Positions 7,277 to 14,102 of a stretch of 34,609 nucleotides of DNA are shown in pieces (position 1 is the stretch's first letter; the number at the start of each line of letters is the position of its first letter). Under the pieces are notes generated by a model, which saw nothing but the letters and a program-made list of their open reading frames with translations, did not search any database and was not told where the DNA came from. The stretch lies in the NCBI GenBank assembly GCA_024637395.1, contig JAGXFG010000090.1:1-34609 (forward strand), read 5' to 3'. Position numbers and translations under genes: made by a program. Source of the DNA: Burkholderiaceae bacterium. GTDB lineage: Bacteria; Pseudomonadota; Gammaproteobacteria; Burkholderiales; Burkholderiaceae_E.

Positions 7277-7321
7277 GGATGGGATGGCCTGGCTGGAGTT
7301 TGCGTTTCAGGAGGATCGCGG

Positions 7322-8713
7322 TCACGGAGCGCTGAACATGGTCTTCGGCAGCCAGGTCGCGATCTCCGGAAAGACCGTGATGATCGCGATCCCAAGGCAT
7401 AGCACGAAGAAGAAAGGCAACACCGATTTCGCCACGTACAGGATGTTGTGACCCGTGAGCCCCTGTACGACGAACAGGTTGAATCCCACGGGCGGTGTAA
7501 TCTGCGCGGATTCGACGACGAGCACAATGAAGATTCCGAACCAGAGCAGATCGATCCCAGCCGCCTCGACCATCGGCATGATCACCGACGTGGTCAGCAC
7601 GATCATGGAGATCCCGTCGAGGAAACAACCGAGGATCAGGAACAGGATCGTCAGCGCGAAGATCAGCTCGTAGGGGGAGAGGTTGAAGGTGCCGATCCAG
7701 TTCGCAAGCGCGCGTGGGATGCCCGCGTAGCCCATCACCAACGACAGGAACGCCGCCGCCGCGATGATGAAACTGATCATGCAGGAGGTTCGCGTCGCAC
7801 CGTAGAGACTCTGCTTGAAATTCGTCCAGGTCAGGCTGCCGGAGAAGGCGGCGACGAGCAGCGATCCCACGACCCCGAGCGTCGCCGCTTCGGTTGCGGT
7901 CGCAACTCCCGTGTAGATCGATCCGATGACCGCCAGGATCAGCAGCGCGACCGGGAGCAGGAGACGCAGGAGCTTCACCTTGTCCCAGAACGGCACCGGC
8001 GGCTCCGGCGGGGGTACCTTGTTCTTGTTGAGGGCCGCCCAGATCATGATGTAGCCCATGAACAGAGCCATCATCATGATGCCCGGCAGGACGCCCGCCA
8101 GGAACAGCCGCGCGATGGAAACATTTGCTGACACGCCATAGACGATCATGATGATCGACGGCGGGATGAGGAGCCCGAGCGTGCCGGAAGCCGCGAGGGA
8201 ACCGATGCTGATCGGCTCGGCGTAACCGCGGCGCTTCAACTCGGGCAGCGACATCTGCCCGACCGTGGCGGCGGTGGCGGCGGAAGAGCCGCTCACCGCG
8301 GCAAAAATGCCACAGCCGATCACGTTCACGTGCAGGAGGCGGCCCGGCAGCTTCCGCGTCCAGGGCGCGAGACCTTTGAAAAGGTCATTGGCGAGCTTGG
8401 TGCGAAACAGGATCTCGCCCATCCACACGAAGAGCGGCAGCGCGGTCAGGGTCCAACCGCTGACGGCGCCCCAGATCGCCGATGGCATCGCGAGATGAAT
8501 CGGCGCGTTTGCGAAGAGCAGCATGCCAAGAAGCGCGACCGCAATGAGCGAGATCGCGACCCACACGCCGGAGCCGAGCAGGAGGAGCAGCGCCAGCGCA
8601 AGGATTGGACTGTAGAGAATGGGGTCGATGGCCAGCCCCGCTACTCGTTGAACGCCTCGGCGCCCGAGCTGCCCTCGTAGCGTGGCTCGCGACCGCGGAT
8701 GACGCGAATCCAC
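7322..8713 (-). CDS. dctM: TRAP transporter large permease subunit (DctM)
   Basis: Twelve-segment inner-membrane subunit of a tripartite ATP-independent periplasmic transporter, which performs sodium-coupled uptake with DctQ and DctP. Typical features are the GSSAATAATVGQMSLPELKRRGY region, GLLIPPSIIMIVYGV, and the C-terminal ITPPVGFNLFVVQGL. The only ATG-type start gives an overlap of about 70 bp with dctQ and adds 26 charged residues that are not family-like. DctM proteins usually begin directly with a hydrophobic segment, which here would mean a CTG start at about 8635 (LAIDPILYSPIL) just after the dctQ stop at 8641. I list the long form but consider the CTG start credible. Confidence 0.9.
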   Translation of the reverse strand: MDSRHPRSRATLRGQLGRRGVQRVAGLAIDPILYSPILALALLLLLGSGVWVAISLIAVALLGMLLFANAPIHLAMPSAIWGAVSGWTLTALPLFVWMGEILFRTKLANDLFKGLAPWTRKLPGRLLHVNVIGCGIFAAVSGSSAATAATVGQMSLPELKRRGYAEPISIGSLAASGTLGLLIPPSIIMIVYGVSANVSIARLFLAGVLPGIMMMALFMGYIMIWAALNKNKVPPPEPPVPFWDKVKLLRLLLPVALLILAVIGSIYTGVATATEAATLGVVGSLLVAAFSGSLTWTNFKQSLYGATRTSCMISFIIAAAAFLSLVMGYAGIPRALANWIGTFNLSPYELIFALTILFLILGCFLDGISMIVLTTSVIMPMVEAAGIDLLWFGIFIVLVVESAQITPPVGFNLFVVQGLTGHNILYVAKSVLPFFFVLCLGIAIITVFPEIATWLPKTMFSAP

Positions 8714-9153
8714 TCCTCGATCACGGCGATCTCGAGCAAAAGCGCGCCAAGCGCCATCGAAGTCTGTGGAATCCAGAGCGATATCGTGATCATGCCGGTC
8801 GAGACATCACCAAACGCGTACGAGTCCATCACGAGCTTGATTGCGAATACAGTGAACGCCGCGCCGATCGCTGTGAACAGCGCCAGGCACCAGATTTCGA
8901 GCACGTGGCGCAGGCTCGGGCGCACATGCAACAGGAGGATGTTGACGCGGATGTGACCGCCACTGCGGAAGGTGTGCGCCAGCGCGAGGAACGTCGTGCC
9001 CGCCATGGCGTAGCCGGCGAGCTCGCCGGCATCGAGAACAGCAACGCCGACCAACCGCCCCAACACCTGCGACAGGGTGAGGACGGCGATCAGCACCATC
9101 AGAATCGCGGCGAGGACCGCCCCCGCCGCGTACAGCCTCTCGAGAAATCGCAA
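8641..9153 (-). CDS. dctQ: TRAP transporter small permease subunit (DctQ)
   Basis: A 170-residue protein with four hydrophobic segments, the usual DctQ size and topology. The segment following TM2, FLALAHTFRSGGHIRVNILL, is the standard DctQ motif (xRxGxHIxV). It forms the membrane complex with DctM, encoded directly downstream. It starts nine bases after the dctP stop region, so the three transporter genes read as one unit in the order dctP-dctQ-dctM. Confidence 0.9.
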   Translation of the reverse strand: MRFLERLYAAGAVLAAILMVLIAVLTLSQVLGRLVGVAVLDAGELAGYAMAGTTFLALAHTFRSGGHIRVNILLLHVRPSLRHVLEIWCLALFTAIGAAFTVFAIKLVMDSYAFGDVSTGMITISLWIPQTSMALGALLLEIAVIEEWIRVIRGREPRYEGSSGAEAFNE

Positions 9154-9161
9154 GCTCGGAC

Positions 9162-10145
9162 TCAGTTTGCCTTGCGGTACTGATCGAGGATCTTCGGTCC
9201 CTCATCGCCAGCGGCCTTCGACCACTCGGCGACGAGTTGCTCTCCGATCTTGTGCAACTCGGCCATCAGTTCAGGGCCCGGTTGGCGCACCTGCATGCCC
9301 TTCGCCTTGAGCGTGTCGATGAGCTTGCTGGTTTCTTCCGCCTGTAACTTCCAGCCGCGCTCCTCCGCGGCCTTGGCGGCCGTGAGAACTCCGTTGCGGG
9401 TCTTCGCGTCGAGGGCGCTGAACATGCCCTCGTTAACCACCACGATGTTCCAGGGCGCCATCGCCTTGACTTCGTAAAAGTACTTCACAAAATCCCAAGC
9501 CTGCGTGTCCACACCGGTCAACGGCGAGGTGATCATCGCCTGGATCACGCCGGTCGAGAAAGCCTGCGACACCTCGGACTGCTGCACGGTAACCGGCACG
9601 GCACCCATGAGCTGCGCCAGGCGGCCGGTCACCGGGTTGAACGCGCGGAACTTGACGCCCTTGAAGTCGTTCGTCGACTTGATCTCCTTGTCGGAATAGA
9701 AGGAGTTTGGCGGCCAGGGCACCACGAACAGGAGCCGAATGCCCTGTTTCTCGAGGCGGTCGATGATGAGCGGACGCACGACTCTCAGCAGTTTGGCGCC
9801 GTCCGCGCTGTTGGACGCCAGGAAGGGTACCGAGTCGATGCCGAACACCGCCCACTCGTTCGAATGCATGGACATCAGGAATTCGCCGATCTGCACTTGA
9901 CCGGTCTGGACCGCGCGTTTCACCTCGGGTTGCTTCAACAGCGAATCCTCGGGATGGACGACGATCTCGAGCTTGCCGTCGGTCTCCTTCTTCACGTCCG
10001 CAGTAAATTGCATGATGTTGCGCGTGAAGTAGTTCCGCTCGTTCGAGCGCACCGGCATGTTCCACTTTTCGGCAAGCACCGGGGAACTCGCCACCAGCGC
10101 AGCGAGGCCCGCCGTGGCCAGGATCAATTTTAGGGACGGCTTCAT
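9162..10145 (-). CDS. dctP: TRAP transporter substrate-binding protein (DctP/DctP-like, TAXI-independent)
   Basis: Periplasmic solute receptor of 327 residues. I chose the ATG at 10145 because it has a GGAG ribosome site at good spacing and gives a clean signal peptide (MKPSLKLILATAGLAALVASSPVLA). An upstream ATG at 10169 would only add eight residues. The mature chain has the DctP pattern: EIVVHPEDSLLKQPEVKRAVQTGQVQIGEF, the FKGVKFRAFNPVTGRLAQLMGAVPVTV segment with the conserved Arg that binds ligand carboxylate, and QAMITSPLTGVDTQAWDFVKYFYEV. The ligand is therefore probably an organic acid or a carboxylate-bearing amide. It is followed by dctQ, dctM and amidase. Confidence 0.9.
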   Translation of the reverse strand: MKPSLKLILATAGLAALVASSPVLAEKWNMPVRSNERNYFTRNIMQFTADVKKETDGKLEIVVHPEDSLLKQPEVKRAVQTGQVQIGEFLMSMHSNEWAVFGIDSVPFLASNSADGAKLLRVVRPLIIDRLEKQGIRLLFVVPWPPNSFYSDKEIKSTNDFKGVKFRAFNPVTGRLAQLMGAVPVTVQQSEVSQAFSTGVIQAMITSPLTGVDTQAWDFVKYFYEVKAMAPWNIVVVNEGMFSALDAKTRNGVLTAAKAAEERGWKLQAEETSKLIDTLKAKGMQVRQPGPELMAELHKIGEQLVAEWSKAAGDEGPKILDQYRKAN

Positions 10146-10207
10146 GGTGTTACTCCGTTTGTCGGGCAATGCTGTCGGTCGTTACAGGGCGGCAAAAAGG
10201 GTATTGG

Positions 10208-10861
10208 TTAGAGATCGCACTTGTTGAGGTCCCACATCAGCCGGTAAGTCCCCGTCGAGATGACTTCGGCACCGGCGTCCTTGAAACGTGCGTCGTTCAG
10301 GGCACGAATGGCCGACAGATCCGTGCCGTCGATCAGCACATACCAGTCCCCGGCGCCCGGGTTCGGCTGGTCGGGCTCGGTCAGCGACTTTGACAGCCCC
10401 GGATCGCTCTCGATGAGATGCAGCGAGATGATCCCGGCGAGGTTACCCGGATCGAGCAGTTCGCGGATCCTGGCTCGCAACGCGTCCTTGCCTTCGGCTG
10501 CGGGCCGTAGACGGACCACGCCGAGCGCGGCGCCGCGTCCCTGGCCGCGGCTCCCGGTGATGCGTCCGACGGCCCGGATCATGTTCCGGAAGCGGGAGAT
10601 GTTCTTCTTGGACCAGTCGGTCTGGTTCGCGAGCGCCTGCTGGTAGGCGGGACTGCTCAGGTCCTCGAAAGCCGCGGTGGAGTAGGTACAGAAATACTTC
10701 GGGTTCGCCTGGTCGGCGATCCAGCGCCGGGCCTCGAGAAACCCGTCGATCGCAACGCGCTCGGCGAGATGCTCGCGGTCGTACCAAATATTGAACTCGG
10801 GCTCGTCTGCCGCGTCGACATCCATCGACGTGATGAGCATTCCCTTACCGGTGAGAGGCAT
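10208..10861 (-). CDS. Uncharacterised protein with two ferredoxin-like (dimeric alpha/beta barrel-type) halves
   Basis: 217 residues, soluble, no signal peptide. The start at 10861 has AGGAG upstream. The first half contains MLITSMDVDAADEPEFNIWYDREHLAERVAIDGFLEARRW, a pattern I associate with EthD/DUF4286-like dimeric alpha/beta barrel proteins. The second half repeats the layout around ISLHLIESDPGLS and AGDWYVLIDGTDLSAIRAL. Such proteins often accompany degradation operons as small-molecule binding or isomerising enzymes, but no catalytic function can be assigned here. It is the first gene of the leftward dctPQM-amidase series, 62 bp before dctP, and is divergent from the cupin gene. Confidence 0.7.
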   Translation of the reverse strand: MPLTGKGMLITSMDVDAADEPEFNIWYDREHLAERVAIDGFLEARRWIADQANPKYFCTYSTAAFEDLSSPAYQQALANQTDWSKKNISRFRNMIRAVGRITGSRGQGRGAALGVVRLRPAAEGKDALRARIRELLDPGNLAGIISLHLIESDPGLSKSLTEPDQPNPGAGDWYVLIDGTDLSAIRALNDARFKDAGAEVISTGTYRLMWDLNKCDL

Positions 10862-11091
10862 TCGTCAAGGCTCCTGCTGGGCAAACAAGGCGAGGCTGGC
10901 AACGGCCTGAGGCGGGTCTCCGTGATCGAGCGACTCACCCTGGTAAACGGTGTTAAGAATGCGGAGTCTAGCGTCGTTCGCGAGTGAGTGCAATGCGGCA
11001 GTGCTCGCCCACGTAGAATGGCCGCTCGGGTGTCCCGGGCGGTCGCGCAGCCGCTCGTTGGACTTTGTTCATGCGCGTTGAAGGAGCACCG

Positions 11092-11475
11092 ATGAAAGGT
11101 CCGTCACGATCCCTGCCGTTGAGTTCGCGCCCGCTGGCCCGCGGCGCCGAAACCCAGGCGCTCGAGGTTGCCGCCATCGAGGGCCATCTCCTGCCGGCTC
11201 CGATGAAAATCGCTTCGCTGCTGGTGGCGCGCGAGGCGAATCTGATGTGGGAATCGGTGGCGCGTGGTTCGAAGGTGCCGCCGCATCGCCACGACGATCA
11301 CGAATCCATCGTCTATCTCATTTCGGGTCGGCAGCGCCTGTCGATTGAGGGCGTCGAATACGAAGCCGGATCGGGCGACGCCTGGGTGCATGAGCGCGGG
11401 ATCGAGCACTCGAGCGAGGCACTCGAGGACTGCGTGCAGATCGAGTTCAAGACTCCGGCAACGCGCACCTGGTAG
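11092..11475 (+). CDS. Cupin-domain protein
   Basis: A 127-residue single-domain cupin. I chose the ATG at 11092, which has AAGGAG upstream; an ATG at 11065 has none. The cupin metal-site motif 1 is VPPHRHDDHESIVYLISGRQRLSIEG (His, His, Glu) and motif 2 is GDAWVHERGIEHSSEALED with the last His. The ligand set for a bound divalent metal is complete. It is the only rightward gene of the island cargo and shares a divergent upstream region with the leftward transporter series. It converges on hyuB, with 31 bp between their ends. It may be a small enzyme or a sensor; the function is not determinable. Confidence 0.82.
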   Translation: MKGPSRSLPLSSRPLARGAETQALEVAAIEGHLLPAPMKIASLLVAREANLMWESVARGSKVPPHRHDDHESIVYLISGRQRLSIEGVEYEAGSGDAWVHERGIEHSSEALEDCVQIEFKTPATRTW

Positions 11476-11506
11476 TGCAAGTTTGCGACCCCCGCGTGCC
11501 CCGGGG

Positions 11507-13090
11507 TCAGGCTGGCTTGCCCTGCGCCGCTGCGCCGTAGTCGTCGCGGGCGTGCTCGGCCGACACATAGCCGTTCGTGACATCGCGTGCCAAGGCCTGC
11601 CGGTCTCGTTCAGCGGGCAGGCCGTATCCCCCGCCCCCCGGCAGGCTCAGCACCACACGGCGGCCAGTCGGCACTTCGATGCGTGAGCCCTTGCCGCCCA
11701 GGACCGTGCCATCGTCGAGCGCCACGGATCCGGCCCGGCCATCGGCGCCACCGTTGCGGCCACGCGCTGGAAAAAGGGTACGGTCGAACATCGCGTTAAA
11801 GCAAATCTGGTAACCATCGGCCGCGGCGATCTCCACCACCTGACCGAGCCCGCCGCGAAAACGGCCGGCTCCGCCGGAATCCGGGCGCAGTTTTTTGCGC
11901 CACACCACGATGGGGCCCACCTGCTCGGTCGCCTCCACCGGCATGGTGCGCACGCCGCTTGGAAAGGCCGTGGCGTGCAGGCCGTCGAGGCTCGGACGCG
12001 CGCCGCCGCCGCCACTGTTGAACATCAGGATCTCGGCCGTCTTGCGCTCTGCTTCCGGTCCTGCGTCGGTACGCGTGCTGGCGCTGATGTGAATGTTCCA
12101 AAGCGCACCGGCGCCTTCCGACGGAATACGATCGGGCATGAAGCCGTACAGCGCGCCGAGCACCAGGTCGGGAACAAAGTGACCCAGCACGTGACGCACG
12201 GCGACGGCCCTGGGACGGGGCGCGTTGAGGATGCAGCCGGGCGGGGCCGTAACGTCAAAGGGCGACAATGAGCCCGCGTTGTTGGGAATTTCAGGGGCGA
12301 TCGCGCACTTCAATCCGTAGCCGGAGTAGGCCTTGGTGTAGATCACCGGCACGTTGTAGCCATCGAGCTCCATGCTGTTGGCGTAGACGCCTTTCGGAAG
12401 CGCCGCAATTCTCTCCAGCGTGGCGCGCCGGCTGTGCTCGAGGATGAAGGTGCCCAGGTCCTCCAGGTCGGCGAGTTCAAACTCGTCGAGCATGCTCATC
12501 AGGCGCTGCTGCCCGATCTCATTACAGGCGGCCAGCGAGTAGATGTCGCCCACGACCTGATCGGCCTCGCGAACGTTATTGGCGACGATGTTGACGAGAT
12601 CCTCATTGACCTTGCCGCGCTCGGCGAACTTCATGATCGGAATGAACACTCCTTCCTCAAAGACTGTCCGCCCGTCCGGCCCGAAACCGCGGCCGCCGAT
12701 GTCCACCACATGCTCCGTACAGGCGAAATACCCGATGAGCACCCCCGCACGGAACGACGGCGAGACCACGGTGATGTCGTGCAGGTGGCCGGTGCCCTTC
12801 CAGGGGTCGTTCGTAATGTAGGCATCTCCTTCAAAGATGCGGTCCTCGCCAATGTCACGAATGAAATGCCCCACTGCTTCGGCCATGGCGTTCACATGGC
12901 CGGGCGTACCCGTCACAGCCTGCGCGAGCATGCGTCCGCTGCGGTCGAACACCCCCGCAGACAGGTCGCCTGCCTCGCGCACGCTGGTGCTGAAGGCTGT
13001 CCGTACCAGGGTCAGGGCCTGCTCTTCCACTACGGAGATCAGGCGGTTCCACATGACCTGCATGTGGATGTTCTCGATCGATTCGCTCAT
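11507..13090 (-). CDS. hyuB: Hydantoinase/oxoprolinase subunit B (HyuB)
   Basis: A 527-residue HyuB-family subunit, normally paired with HyuA for ATP-dependent opening of hydantoin, N-methylhydantoin, 5-oxoproline, or carboxylation of ketones. Characteristic stretches are TLVRTAFSTSVREAGDLSAGVFDRSGRMLAQ, FEGDAYITNDPWKGTGHLHDITVV, HVVDIGGRGFGPDGRTVFEEGV, the DVTAPPGCILNAPRPRAVAVRH segment, and a C-terminal SLPGGGGYGLPAERD. Its ATG overlaps the hyuA stop by 4 bases (ATGA), the usual coupling. Because hyuA is truncated 280 bp upstream, the partner subunit is missing here and this gene has also lost its promoter side. It is probably non-functional unless complemented from elsewhere. Confidence 0.92.
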   Translation of the reverse strand: MSESIENIHMQVMWNRLISVVEEQALTLVRTAFSTSVREAGDLSAGVFDRSGRMLAQAVTGTPGHVNAMAEAVGHFIRDIGEDRIFEGDAYITNDPWKGTGHLHDITVVSPSFRAGVLIGYFACTEHVVDIGGRGFGPDGRTVFEEGVFIPIMKFAERGKVNEDLVNIVANNVREADQVVGDIYSLAACNEIGQQRLMSMLDEFELADLEDLGTFILEHSRRATLERIAALPKGVYANSMELDGYNVPVIYTKAYSGYGLKCAIAPEIPNNAGSLSPFDVTAPPGCILNAPRPRAVAVRHVLGHFVPDLVLGALYGFMPDRIPSEGAGALWNIHISASTRTDAGPEAERKTAEILMFNSGGGGARPSLDGLHATAFPSGVRTMPVEATEQVGPIVVWRKKLRPDSGGAGRFRGGLGQVVEIAAADGYQICFNAMFDRTLFPARGRNGGADGRAGSVALDDGTVLGGKGSRIEVPTGRRVVLSLPGGGGYGLPAERDRQALARDVTNGYVSAEHARDDYGAAAQGKPA

Positions 13091-13366
13091 GGCTTGCTCG
13101 CTATGAAAGACGCCTCATCCTCGAGGGACACCAGGAGGCACAGATCGTCCTGCACCACGGCTGTGAAACCGGAAGGAACCACGGTAGCGGTTTCGCGCTC
13201 GACCACCACGGCCGGCCCGGTCACGAATGCGCCGGGCGCGAGGTCCTCACGGTGGCAGACCTGAGCTTGCACGAAGGTGCGCCGCTTGGGGTCGAACAGC
13301 CTGCGCTGCCCGCGTACCGTTGCCGGTGTCCGGGCGACCGGCGCGGCCACGCGAGATACGGCGGCG
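13087..13366 (-). pseudogene. hyuA: 3' remnant of hydantoinase/oxoprolinase subunit A (hyuA)
   Basis: The last 90 or so residues of HyuA: RRLFDPKRRTFVQAQVCHREDLAPGAF, VTGPAVVVERETATVVPSGFTA and VQDDLCLLV match the C-terminal beta-rich domain, ending in a stop that overlaps the hyuB start. HyuA usually has about 690 residues, so the whole ATP-binding actin-like part is gone. Homology ends at about 13366, where the opposite strand begins to read as an AbiEii toxin fragment. This is a clean junction between two unrelated genes. Confidence 0.8.
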
Positions 13367-13369
13367 CTG

Positions 13370-13663
13370 GGCCGAACCGAGCAATTCGACAAGGCTGCCG
13401 CTGATCGGCAGCTGGCACGCCAGGTGGCCGAGCACAAGTCCATCTTCTTTTCCGAGAAGGATGCCCACGGCGGCAACATCGACTACAGTGAGGCTGTGAG
13501 CGGCTCGCTCAGGCTTGTGCCCGAAGGCGGATCACGCAAGGCCTTGGCGCAGGATTTCGCCGCGATGTGTGAGGATGGTCTGCTGGGATCCGATCAACCG
13601 AAGTTCGATGCGATTCTGGACGCCTGTGCCGCCATGCAGGACAAAGTCAATCGGCTGGCCTGA
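13370..13663 (+). pseudogene. 3' remnant of an AbiEii/AbiGii-type nucleotidyltransferase toxin gene
   Basis: The open frame is 128 codons from 13277, but only the part from about 13370 looks like a protein family. RQLARQVAEHKSIFFSEKDA, SGSLRLVPEGGSRKALAQDF and KFDAILDACAAMQDKVNRL match the C-terminal helical region of AbiEii toxins (the HKxxFF, LRLVP and FDEIL pattern). The nucleotidyltransferase half (GSxxDxD) is absent, as is any AbiEi antitoxin, so it cannot act as a type IV toxin-antitoxin system. It sits 65 bp before the right att-like repeat, in keeping with its being original element DNA into which the hydantoinase segment was later joined. The family call is from recalled consensus. 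Confidence 0.6.
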
Positions 13664-13831
13664 GGCGAGCCTCGACGTTCGCGTTCAGCGGCGCGATGCA
13701 CGCACATCATGGCCGTTCACAGCAGCATTGCGCCGACGCCCAAACTGCTAACAAATCGTGCCTCAATGTGCTAATTTTCGTCCGTGCAACCGCTGTAAGC
13801 CATTGAATTTACAGCATAAAAAGGCGAGAGT

Positions 13832-13854
13832 TTCGAATCCCCCTCTCTCCGCCG
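13832..13854 (+). other. att core, copy 2: 3' end of tRNA-Ser
   Basis: Same T-loop, T-stem and acceptor strand as at 5729-5751, but the final triplet is CCG where copy 1 has CCA. No tRNA 5' half is present upstream, so this is again only a fragment. Confidence 0.78.
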
Positions 13855-13865
13855 CAACACAAGTA

Positions 13866-13892
13866 AAAAAAGCGCCTCTCGGGGCGCTTTTT
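13866..13892 (+). terminator. Rho-independent terminator after att copy 2
   Basis: AAAGCGCC / GGGCGCTTT stem with short loop and T-run, identical in the stem to the hairpin at 5762-5790. Confidence 0.82.
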
Positions 13893-13965
13893 GTTTTTAC
13901 CGATCAACCTAACCATCTATCGTCGTAGCGGTTGCTTGCCAGGAATACTGGAGCTCGGGACATCA

Positions 13966-13994
13966 TTGCTGGAGTTAACCCGGCTGTTCATAAT
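13966..13994 (+). promoter_or_regulatory. Sigma-70-type promoter for the acyl-CoA ligase operon
   Basis: TTGCTG (13966-13971) and CATAAT (13989-13994) are separated by exactly 17 bp, about 110 bp before the ligase ATG at 14103. This is the best match in the 185-bp gap between the att-like repeat and the ligase. Confidence 0.5.
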
Positions 13995-14102
13995 TTCGGG
14001 GCGGACCGCGCATCGAAGAGCACAATCGGTCCGTGTGTGATCAGCTGCGGCGAACGCGGCCCGAATACCAATCGATTCCCTATTGAGAAAAAGAGAAACA
14101 AC

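Larger units (their letters stand above)
13728..13917 (+). repeat. att-like direct repeat, copy 2
   Basis: Same orientation and order as 5625-5812: TTGCGCCGACGCCCAAACTG, TGCTAACA and TGCTAAT motifs, CTGTAA/TTACAG inverted repeat, tRNA-Ser 3' end, terminator, and a similar ATCAACCTAACCATC tail. The core-to-core distance between the copies is 8103 bp. The two copies differ at scattered bases and at small indels, so the duplication is not very recent or the two sites come from related but distinct elements. Confidence 0.75.
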
